Of a DNA stretch of 64,000 nucleotides, positions 39,701-51,700 are shown piece by piece (the first letter of the stretch is position 1; every line of letters begins with the position of its first letter). The DNA lies in assembly GCA_016490735.1 (NCBI GenBank), contig JAEMWC010000012.1, positions 2,385,001 through 2,449,000 of the forward strand, read 5' to 3'. A program made the position numbers and the translations under genes. The stretch comes from Pachyseris speciosa (Eukaryota > Cnidaria > Anthozoa > Scleractinia > Pachyseridae). Under the pieces are notes generated by a model. The model saw only the letters and a program-made list of their open reading frames with translations. It searched no databases and was not told where the DNA came from.

Positions 39701-42700
39701 CTGATGTCTTTTTGGTGTCAAAGATCAATTCATTGTCGTTTTCTTCCTCCTCCACTTCTTCTTCTTCTTTGGATTCACTTAAAATTTGCGAAACGTCGCT
39801 CATTTCTAACTCACTTGGCATGTCTTCTCCCTCCAAACCTCCTTGCTTACAGTAGAACTCTCTGTGCATAAACAAACTTCTGGCACCAAAATGGCGTCAG
39901 GACATCAACTTTACACTTACCTTGGACCCATTCTCCTGACCATTTTTGAGGGCAAAATAAACAAATTTGAGGGCTTGTAAAATCGTGAATGTCTCAAACT
40001 TTGAAATTTTAAGTTTAATTTGGTACATTTTATAAATATGTAAAAAAATTTCACTTCATCGGCACTTTAAGGTTATGTAAATAAGGGAAATAATGAAAGC
40101 ATTGCTATAAAATTATGCAACACAAAACAGTTCAATTTCAAACAACAAATATTAATGCAATCTATTAACTCCAGTCCACATTAACAGGCCACGTACCAGA
40201 CCTCACATGGGACCAATTACACAGCCTTCAATGATTAATTTAACAAATAGATTCCATGATGCCGTGCGTCTGTTCAGTAATAGATCACAGATGATGTCAA
40301 AATGTGGTAAAAACAAAGAAATGGCACATGAGCCGCAGGTGAGTGTGTCACTGATGTTTTTACCACATTTTGATTTGTGATCTGTTACTGAACAGATGCA
40401 TGGCAACATGGAATCTATCTATATATAATAAAGAAACAAAATGCAAGCAAAAAACTTGTTTATTTTCACATTTCTGGAAAAAAGTGGGTCGTGATGACTT
40501 AATCTGTGTATCTGTCCTCTAATAGATCATAGCTAAGAACTAATCACAACGCGCGAACTATTCACCTTATTATATAAAAGAACTTGTAAAAGAGAACTTT
40601 TCATCTATACTTACAGCACTCCCAGGAGCCCCAGCCTGTCCAGGTGGACCTGATGGACCAAGGAGACCCTAAAAGAGCACAAAATTATTTACAATAACCT
40701 AACATTTTATGGTACAAGAACTTTGTCCACCAGCTGACATAGAAAAGTGTGCTAATTAACCCACAATAAATTGCCCCCAATAAACAAACAAATGCTGTCT
40801 TCAAAGAGTGATTGACATTTCAAAGAAAACCAATCATTGCCAGGTTTTTTTTTGGGGGGGGGTTAACTTCTATTGCCCTACTATGAAAAACAATTGATTT
40901 TTGGTGATTGATTTGGGGGTGGAAATATTTACTTTTAGCTGCTCAAGCATGATTAAGTCAACCACCAATACTTGAAGGGGTTCGTGGAATAAAGCCCTAA
41001 GTGACTTAGAACTTAGAACTTAGAATTAGTACTCCCATGATCTAGAGATTCCTCTAATTCTGGGACGGGCCGGGTCAACGGTTTAAAACCTGCGGAGGTG
41101 AGGGGGCACCTTTAGTGATCTAATGGCAGGCAAAGCAGACTGCTTAAAGCAACTTAATGTGTCGCTTGACACGACTCCATAAGGGAGCAGATTCCATAGA
41201 CGAATGGTTCTTGGGAAAAGCGTCAAGTAGTTCTAAGTTTGGGGTAAGAACTTGCTGATTTGGGAATATTGTAATTTACTAGGTTATTGTGAAACTCAAA
41301 AAATAAAAAGCTTAAGAAGATGCCTCTGTTCAAGGGTGTCCCAGCCTAAGGTCTTAACTAGCTTGGAAGTACTTGTAGAGGTTTTATAATTGTTACGGAC
41401 AAAGTGGGCCGCATTCTTCTAGACTTGTTCAAGACAGTTAACATCACAGTCAGTGTGTGGGTTCCATGAGGAAGATATATATTCAAGGGTTGGTGTAACT
41501 AGGGACATGTAAGCCCTCTCCTTGACATCTGGTCTGCATGGCTTCAGTAATCTTCAGATGAGGCCAAGGGACTTATTTGCCTTAGCAGCTATCTTTGAGC
41601 AATGAGAACCCCAATGGAGGGCTTCAGTGCATCTAACACCTTGATAGTCACACTTGGAGACTTTAGATAAAACCTCAGAATTCATGGAATATATGAAGTC
41701 AGAGGGGTTACGCTTATTTGTGATAAGGAGTAGATGGCACTTTGTTACATTGAAGACCATCTGCCAATCTGAAGCCCATTTAGACAAGTTGGATAGGTCT
41801 TCCTGAAGCATGTGTTGATCATCTTTAGAATTAATAGCTTTGCAGAGGACAGTATCATTGGCAAAGAGGCGTAGCTGTGAACTTGTTACATTTGAAATAT
41901 CGTTAATGAATAGTAAGAAGAGGGTTGGCCCCACAATGGAACCCTGTGGGACACCGGAAGTAACCAAGGTAGTGGTGGAATGGGCCCCATTAACAACTGT
42001 AAATTGGGTTCGGTTTTGGAGAAAAGCTGCGATCCAAGCCAGCGATTTTCCGCTAATACCATATTGGGGTAATTTGTGTGTCAGTTTCTCATGGGAAACT
42101 TTGTCGAAGGCCTTCGAGAAATCCAAAGAAGGGGGTCAACTTGGCCATGTTGATTTAAAATAGTTGCCCAATCATGGAAGGTCAGAACTAGTTGAGTTTC
42201 ACAGGACAGGTTTGCACGGAAGCCATGTTGCAAGGGAGACAGAATATTATTGTCAGAAAGATGCCTATTCAGATTGCTTAGCACAATGTGTTCCATTACT
42301 TTGCAGCAAAGGCATGTAAGGGATATAGGTCGGTAGTTAGCTGGATTATCCTTACTGGATTTCTTGTGAACAGGCATGACTATTGCTGTTAGCCAGTCAT
42401 TTGGTAAGGTAGTCGTGTCATAGCTCTGTTGGAAGATATATGTCAGCATGCTGGAGATCTCCGTGGAGAGGTCACATAGGCAGCGTGGAGAAATACCATC
42501 TGGGCCAGCAGACTTTGATGGATTTAGAGTGGCAACTTGCTTAAGGACACCGTTGTGAGGGAATACAATGTCAGACATGTTGCAAGAAGTACAAGTGGTA
42601 AAGGGACAGGGAGGAAGCAAGCCATTGTCTTTGGTAAAAACGCTCTGGAAATAATCATTTAAGGCTTCAGCTTTTTCCTTGTCAGAGATGTATATAGATT

Positions 42701-45700
42701 CACCATGACGTAAGGTGGGTATACCAATGGTTTCCGTCCGTGAGCGCTTGATGTAGCTCCAAAAATGCTTTGGATTTTTATCCAGGCTTCCACCAATTAC
42801 ATCATTTAGGTAGTCATTGTGAGCAGACTAAAAGAGTTTCACCACTTTGTTTCTTTGGCAGTGGTATTCAGACCATGCAGATGAATGTTTATTGCCCGTA
42901 CGCCTGGCTTTTTTAAGGAGGCGGTCCCTTTTCCTCATCTGGCGTTTCAGTGATCCCGTAATCCAAGGAAGAGAATTTCTCGCCTTGGTCAGTCTTGTGG
43001 GAATGTGGTCAACAGCACTAGTTAAGGAGTTCTTGAAAAAGGACCAATTTTCCTCGATGCTGTTATTATGCCAGAGGGTGAAAAATTCGGAGGCACTCTT
43101 TGAAACGTCTTCACGAAGCTTGTTAAGGTCAGCTTTATCATACAAATAGATCTTACGGCGTGGACGCAAAACCCGATTAGGTTTAAGTAGGATATTAAAC
43201 ACGACGATATTGTGGTCACTTATACCAGGTACAACTCGCACATTGGAGACCAGGGAAGGAACCGAGGATAAGACTAGGTCTAACTTGTCTTCATTGATGC
43301 TGGGCGGGTAGGAGACATAACATATTGTGTGAGGGCGTGGTCACTTATTAAGTCAAGTAACTTGTTCATTAATGGGGCCTTTGTATGGTTTAAGATAACT
43401 GGGGGATTGTAATTGCAGTCCCCACAGTTGAAGTCGCCACTGATGATAATGTTGGGATGAGATTTTTTGTTCATATCAAAAATCTTTAGCATTGACTCAG
43501 AGTGCAGGCCGAGCCGAGACATTGGTGCAGCAGGAGATTTGTAGTATGCACATACATAAAGTATTTTCTTCTTAGTTAAATGAATGGAAGCCCATAGAGA
43601 TTCGTCCTCAGGGTCAGTGGCAATGCCAGGAAGTTCGCGAACTCGAATATCGGATTTAACGGCAATGAATACTCCTCCCCCATCTGTATTTGAACGTTCT
43701 TTTCTTAAGACTGTGAAGTTTGAAGGGAAACATGCATATGTTGGATCCTCGGGCCTTAAAGTGCTACTACAATCAGAAAATCACTTGTCTTTTTTCTTCA
43801 AATTTCGAAAGTGTGCTTGCTTAACACCCGACTCGCGAAATTTCAAGCTTTAATTTCAAGCAGAAGACTGTTTACTTTGAGTGCAACTTTTTAATTTAAC
43901 GGTCCGCCATTACTCACGTTCGTAACTGACCGATTAGGCCTCGGAGAGCTGGATCCAAGATAAAATGACGTCATATGCGCACTGGTTTAAAATTGCAGTG
44001 TGTGAGTGCAGGTTATTAAGTATGCAAAACACTAGTTGAGAGTTAGCCTCCCACGCAGTCGTTTTTAGGGGACTCGTATTTCACCTCCTCTCCACTAACG
44101 CCTGCTTAACCGAAGCCAACATTCCTTTCCCGCCGCTTAGCCAATCACAGTTTACCTACCAAATTCTGGAAGGTTGACCTTGACCTCAGGACGCTTTTCG
44201 CGGGATAGTTCAACACAGCGGAGACAAAGCTTGAGCAAGCTTTGATCACCGTGTGCTCTACGTTCAAAATTTCCTGTTTAAATGCATATCAACTGGCTTC
44301 AATTTAAGAATTTGTGAGAGGAAATAGCGATAATATTTCCGTCAATATACTAACTAGTTACGGAAAGACGCTTATTTCGACATCATGCAAGCTTCGCCTT
44401 CAATCTTCAATTTCCTCGCCGCTTGTCATGTTGTAGCTGTTGTGTCACTTCTCGTGAATTTGATGAAGGGCCAAGTCAGTTATTTAAGAAGTATTGGCGT
44501 ATCTTCGGGTTAGTCTAAAAGATTTGGAGGAAGGAAACTTTGCCATCAGTAGACCATAGCGCGCAGTGGATCGAGCGAGCTGCTAGGTAATAAGCTGCAT
44601 AATTTTGCAGTCCGCATCTCGTGAACTGAAGAAAAAGCTACTAGTTGGTGCAGTCTATGTTATCGGTGTTTGCTAACTTCTGACCGTTTCCCTAGGACGT
44701 TTTGGGATCGCTGCGTGGGCGAATTTCATCTGATTTAATGCAAGACCATGAGAGATCGAGCTTTGTTGTTGTACCATGTGTGGTAATTTGTGACCCTCCA
44801 CAGGAAAACAGGGATAAAGGTGATAGCACGCTCACAACACGCTAACACAGCATGCTTAGTGTGTCCTAAGACACACTTAATGCGCATATTTAATTCATTG
44901 AACAATAAAGGACACATTAGGTTTTGTTTAGGATATGTTAACACGCTAAACCTTTTGTTGGATTTGCGTGCTAAACCTTGACACGCTTAGTAGCGAGTTT
45001 GCACGCTAAAGCACACTACAGCACACTAGGGCAAAAAGAAAAATGGCAGAAATATTTCGATATGTTCTCCAAATACCGTATTTTTACTAAGTTTAACGAA
45101 TATAAATTCTCACAAAGAAAGAAGAAAATCGACTTTGTAAGGAAATCATTATAAGCGTCCCATCAGACAGCGACGAAAACAGAGACTATCAGAAAGAAAA
45201 CTTAACAGATTGATCACCTTTTAAATAAAATCTAAGTGATGTACTTGAAATGGAAGAATTATTATGACCTTTCATATTTTCTTACTTCGCCATCCAGTGT
45301 GCAAGATTGCTGTTGCTTTATCCGCGGTTGTGATATTTTTGCCACTCACTGACTCATAAAAACACACACAAAAAAACAAAAACATTATCAAACCATCGCT
45401 AGCCAGTATATGTTTATCGTCTTATTATCATGGAGAGTTCAAGAACGGAAGTTTCGTATTTGCATGTCATGTTGGAAGATGTCCGAAGTTTTGATGAAGT
45501 TGCCGAGTTATACTTTGAAGAGCGAGACAATGTTGACAATGAAGAGATCAAAGAATCACCGTGGGACGATAAGTCAGAGAGCAATGAAGAATCCAGTGAC
45601 GATGATTCTATATGCATTGACAGCCTGGAAACAGTCTTATCGGAGAAAGCGAAAATAACTTCATTCCGTCAATAATACGTGCAACTGTAAATTCGGCGAA

Positions 45701-48700
45701 AATAAGAAACCGTGTAGTGCTGGCCATCAGCAGAATTCTGTAAATTTGCATATGCGCGAGAACTTTTCGAACATTCTGCAGTAGCAGATGCACGCGTAAA
45801 ATTGGGTTTTTTGGTTAAAAAGATTGTTTTTCTCTGCTAGGTTTTTTTTTTACTGCTGGTATTTTGTGGGTAAAGAATACAACTGTTTTGATGAAGTAAC
45901 CTCGCCGCCGCCACCTGTTGGCAGGGAAATAACTTTCAAAACAATACCACGGACGCGAGTTGGAGTGGTTTCTTTGCTTCAGTTCGGGACGAAAAAAATG
46001 CATTTGCACTGAAAGGCATTGAAGTTTTATGGCGCTTAATACAACGTTTAGATCGACTCATAAGTCATGTATTCTTTATTCGGTAAAGCAAATGAAAATA
46101 TGAAATTGATGAAACACACCAAACTCGCAATCAGATTAGAAAAGATTCGACGAATTGCCTGACCCAATCCTCTTCATTGTCGACTATTTACGTTTCTTCT
46201 GAGTAGGGAGGTTTGATGGATAGGTCGACTTCATAATCGAAAAGGAAATTTGTAGCGGATTATCCGCCATGCTTGAAACTGCTTGGGGCTACTCATTCAA
46301 TCGTCGCCTCTTGGAAGCCGCCGGAAATTTATTTGACGGAAGCAAAAATGCAGTTCTTGGTTGAGATTTGAGCTTCAAAGTTCGCGTGTTATTGAAAAGT
46401 GCAGTAAACTGAGACGAATCTGAACAAATCATATCAATTTTTGTTGCTCAATGTTTTCTTTTAAATCCAAGAGGGGAAGTGGAACTGTGGGTTCAGCACG
46501 CGTTACTCAAGCTCGGTCAAGTGTTGTTCTTTCCAGCTGACATACTAGTAAAAAGTTGAGTTCGAGAATTTAGTGACAGCTTATGAAAGTTTAGATACGT
46601 TGTCGATCTACAATCAAATCCGAGAAGCTTTAAACATGTGGCCATTTCATGGACAGTGAGTTTCACAGAACGGTAAGTAATTGTTTGCATCGCTAATCTC
46701 TGTTTTTTTTTTTTCGGAAACTCTTTCAGCACGCTAGTTAAATTTTTTAAAGTTACACTTCGCACGCTAAGCATGTTGTGTTATTTCGCACACTAAGCGT
46801 GTTCTCACACGCTAGCTTTTGTTTCGTTCATTGTTCGTGTGCACACACTTTATTGTTTTAAGAGACAAAGAAGTTTGCTAATGTAGTGTGCTCCTGAACA
46901 CACTTTAAGCGTGCTAAAGCCAATTTCTTTTGTTTTAAAGTGGAAGTGTGTTGTGAGCGTGCTATCACCTTTATCCCTGTTTTCCCATGGAGGGTCACAT
47001 TTCACGTCGGTTTACTCTATGTTTGATTGACTAATAAATCCTTCAGATTTCTAACTTGGTCGCGTCTAAATTCTTATTTGCTTTAGTCTCTTGTAACACA
47101 TCGTATTACTAAAAAACAAATCGGCTCCAGCGCTTTGATACATTTACAAATTCGCGAGAGAAAGAAGCACGCATAAGGATTAATTTTACTTGTCATTGCT
47201 GGACAGTTACTTGATCGTGATTGGCTAGGATGCTCACGAGTCAAACAATGGGAAAGGAATGTTGGCTTCGGGTAAGCAGGCGTTAGTGGGGAGGAGGTGA
47301 AATACGAGTCCCCTAAAAACGACTGCGTGGGAGGCTAGTTGAGAGTCTGAAAGCTCAAAATTCCCGTGCTGCATACTAAATCAGCCGGGTTTACACACAC
47401 TGTGAGCTTTTTACGTCATTTCGTCCTCGATCCAGTTCTCTTAAGATTTTGAAGTTAGTAATGGCGGACCGTTAAATTAAAAGAGTTAACAGTCTTCTGA
47501 TTGAAATTAAAGCTTGAAATTTCGTATGTCGTGTGTTAAGCAAACATACTTTCAAAATTTGAAGAAAAAAGGCAAGTGATTTTCTGATCATAGTAGCACT
47601 TTAACTTGGATTCGCATCTGAAAATTATATCGGGGTCGTTGTCATCAATACTACTGGCGAAAATCGCAGATCTTTCTGAGCTCCTGATGCTGTTGCAGTT
47701 TATTTCCATACATCTTAGGCTAGGGCGGTGATGTTGTTTGAAGTATTTTTCCTTGGAGTACTCGATGACACAAGAAGTGTGGGTGAGGATCGATGTTCGT
47801 CGTCAGATCCGTGTGATAAAATATGGAAGGAGTTTGAAGTATTTGAGTAAGAACACGAACTGTTTAAGAAGGAGCAGGTTGAAAAGCTAGCTTCTCCGCA
47901 ATTTGGGCGAATCCAAGTGCACAGTGAATTAGCCAAGTGGGCGTAAGACAAATCGGATACACTGCAACAAGATGCATGACACCACTGATCGCAAGTGTCA
48001 CATTGGGTAGCTTTATGCGTCTGAAGAACAGATTTTCGGCAAATTCTGCAAGGCGAAGAGTCAGCTGGGCCAGGATTGAGGCTAACATCCCAAGAAAGGA
48101 TGAGTAAGTTGATGAGCAGAAGCTTCATGGCTGTCATCCTCGAACGAGTTGGCAGCAAGTCCAAGATGGCGGAACGGTGGCGAGATATCGAGGATCAAAT
48201 AAGCCTCAGTTCCAAGTGAGATGGGAGTCGAATGCATGGAGAACTCAACAAGTAGAGGTCTTTGTTGTGGAGAATTTGATTCTCTATGAATGAATAGGAT
48301 TTTGGAATAGGATAATAGAAGAATCATTCCCAGATAGAACGGAGCAGAAAACCTAGCAGCCGCCATGTTTGGTGACCACTGACTCTTGATGTTCAGTCAA
48401 ATTCTCTCTTTGTGGTACAAGCAAATAAAAGGCAATTTGGAATGAGAATCTAACAGCTCATCAGAAGTCACTCAGGGCTATTTTCTACACACTCCTTCAA
48501 TTATTATCTGGTCTTGCTGAAAATCCTTATGATGATTGACTGTCAGGATAAAATACGGGGAAGTGCAGGAAAGCCCATTAGTAAATTACATGCAACCAGA
48601 TGGAATCATTTAAGTAGTTCCCAATAATTTTCACAATAATTAAATTACATTTCCATGATTGACATTTAAAACTACAGTATACCATACCATGCTCCCTTTT

Positions 48701-51700
48701 GGTCCAGAACCTCCACTTCTTCCTGGACTACCATTTCGGCCATTCTCTCCTTTAGGGCCCGTCTCTCCTTGGGGCCCTTGCTCACCTATCTCTCCTGGGT
48801 CACCTTGTACACCAGGCTCACCGCGATCACCCTTAGCTCCCATATTACCAGGAGCTCCAGGGGCTCCAGTTGGCCCTCTGTTACCCTGACAAGGAAAGTA
48901 CAAAAACTATAACTGTGTCCTTTTGCATGGGTGAAATGATCAAAAGTTATGCCTCACCTACAAGAGTGGGTCAATTCTCGCATAGGCCAAGATGATGTGA
49001 TTAGTTTCGAAAGTGTTGCTTTACCAACGAGAGGCGAAAAATGCATGAGAAGCCAACTTCAAGTGGGCAAAGTGAAACCTGTCACCGCCTTTAACAGCAA
49101 TGGCAATGTTTTTAAAATATACTGCACATATCACATGGTCTCATGGTGGTTTCCAATAGAACAATTATTGTTCTGTGGGGAGATCAAAGATTGAATGACA
49201 CCATGTAAAGGTGCCACATGCAGCAGTGTTCTCCCCAGGTATTCACGCCAGTCAGGCCGCCTGGCTTGATTCATTGAAAAATTGTTGCCACCTGGTTTAA
49301 AAGTGAAGAAACCTTACATAGTTCAAGATCTGGAAGTAGGATCCTGTCGATAAGTAAAGAAAAAACCACTCAATAAAAATATTGAATCATTGCCTAGTGT
49401 TTCTTCATTGTGTTTTCTCGCAATCGATAAGATTTTAGCTCAGATTTACCCTTCCATGAAACCTGCCGTCCACTTGTTTCATTAAACAGCAGCCATCTTT
49501 CAATTTGCAATAAATTCAAGGGCAATTCAAGGGATAATGGAATACTAAACTAAATTTCCACTTCCGTGGAAGGGCAAAACGAAAAGCTTTTTAAAAGAAA
49601 TTAAATTCCCTTTTGACCCTGGAAAAGAGACAAAGGTGTTAGTAATGCTAGATTAGGATTCCTTTAGACACAGTTGAAAATTTCTATCAGAATGTCCCCT
49701 GGCCTTCCCAAATCCTGAGGAGAACACTGCACAGCCATTATTAGTCCATAGTTGATCTCACAAGGGACTATAACCACAACAACAAGCGGTTGAGAGGGAG
49801 GGGGGTGTGGGGTGGGGGTGGAGGGACAACTTCTAAGAAGGTCTGTTTTGGGAGAAAGAGGAAACTCTTTGGGAATCTGAAGATTCTACTGGGAATCAAT
49901 AAACTTGAGAAAATGTCAGGGAACATGAAATAATTCCATATTGGCACAAAATTTCTTATGAAAATCCTTGTGGAAATGTCACTGATAAAAACAAGAGGAT
50001 TTCCCAAATTTCCAGAAGGATTTAAATTCATAGAAAGTAGTGCTTTAACAAGGTTTTTTTTAGAGTTCTCCCTCCCCTCCCTTGTCATACAGTAATTCAA
50101 TTCAGTGCAAAGACAGGGAATCTATATAAGACAGTTTTGCACAAAAATTCTTGCTCAACCATGCTTTGCCAAGAAAAATAATACCATGACCTGATATTTG
50201 TAATGAGAACTTAAGCGATAATACAAACAAACAATGTTTCAATGATTCCATGTCATCACTATCAAGTTCAAAGTATGTGATGGAATTGGTTATGTATGTA
50301 TAGGAAAAATAGTGACATGATGCAAATAGCAAAATGATGAAAGAGTCAATAAAACTTTGTTCGTTCTTAATATCATTAATTTCCTTCTCAATGTTTTGCA
50401 ATACCTTATGCTAATATTTCATTAATTTTTTTTAGAATGGCAAGCTATGAATTAAAGGTGGCCTACCTCAGGACCCTGTGGTCCAGGGGATCCTTCTGGT
50501 CCTCTCTGGCCCTGTGGTCCTGGTCGACCTCGTTTTCCAGAATCACCAAACAATCCAGGCTCGCCCTAAAACCACAACAAAAATTAACACAAGCTTTGCC
50601 AAAAAGTGACCAATACCTGACAATGTTCTAATTTAGCATCTAAGGGTGCTTCTTAATGTATGAATTTCATGAGTTTTTTTATTACTTTTTAAAAGCTGAC
50701 ACCAAACGACATCTCAAGGCGCCGCAGGAGAACACTGTGGTCCACCATATCAAATGCTGCACTTAAATCAAGCAGGACGAGCAGAGACACGTGCTGGCGA
50801 TTCATGTCAAGCAGGATGTTGTTCACTATTTTAAGCAGTGCTGTCCCCGTACTGTGTGATTTCCTATAAACCGACTGGAATACAGGAAATAGTTCATTAA
50901 CCATAACAAGGGTGTACACCTCGACAAATAGTGCCCTCTCCATAATCTTGGATACAATTAGCAGATTACTAACTGGTCGCAAGCTCTTGTGAGCAGAGTC
51001 CTTGGCACCCTTTTTAACTCATTCATGCCAGCATTTGCATGGAATGAGTTGTTGTGAAGAGGGGATTTTGGCGTGAACAAAAATCTGCGTAGATGGAAAC
51101 AGAAGTGACATCACAAAATGCGAACAATTGCTGAGTACCGTAAAAACTCGTGTATAAGCCGCACACGTAGATAGCCACACCACCAAATTTCAAGCATGAT
51201 TTTGAGAAAAAAGTATGCAGTCTAAGACAGCATGTGGCTTCTGCTACTGAAAGAAGCATAACAAAAAATTGCATTACATGGTTGAAGAATTATTGGAAGG
51301 TTATATTTTCCAATGCACTTGTGAATAGAAACCAGTAAAATTACATACCGGTAGTTTTAAACCATTTAGAGTGGTATCCCTAAAGATCCACTGGCGCCGT
51401 ACGGATAAATGTAAATTACATTCGACCAAACGTGTTGTTGTCTGGAACTCTGACAGATGCAAGTAATTTGAACCAATGGAATACGAATATGCAAATTTCT
51501 ATACGAACTATAAAGATAATATTCAAATGCGGTCGCTTTGTTAAAAACTATAACAAGCAAGTTAAAGTTTCTTACTGGTTGATGGCTCATTTCAAGTTAG
51601 TTTTATAAACGTTTTAATTTCGGTCGTATTAAAATTTCCGACCATTCTGAAGGTGAGAAAACATCCCAATATTTTGTGAAAGTCCTGAGGAAAATTAGTC

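Larger units (their letters stand above)
43760..47600. mobile_element. TTAA-flanked foldback element inside the LINE
   Basis: 3841 bp with TTAA on both sides (43756-43759, 47601-47604). Ends AGTGCTAC and GTAGCACT begin terminal inverted repeats of about 390 bp. No transposase remains, and a second element (44790-46998) fills its middle. TTAA plus long inverted repeats fits Kolobok or piggyBac. Confidence 0.8.
41004..48385 (-). mobile_element. Decayed APE-type LINE interrupted by DNA elements
   Basis: Minus-strand non-LTR element of about 3.5 kb net. Order from 48385 down: N-terminal region with 2A-like motif and PHD finger; APE endonuclease; reverse transcriptase; C-terminal region; 3' tail of three TTCTAAG units (41004-41024). 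A 3.8-kb TTAA-flanked element splits the endonuclease at 43756-47604. Stops, frameshifts and a mutated catalytic Asp show it is dead. Domain order and 3' tail fit the CR1/Jockey group. The 5' end is placed only roughly. Confidence 0.85.

Noticed and set aside
48659..48889. Pro-rich plus-strand frame
   Set aside because: Complement of the 198-bp collagen exon; Gly codons on the minus strand read as Pro on the plus.
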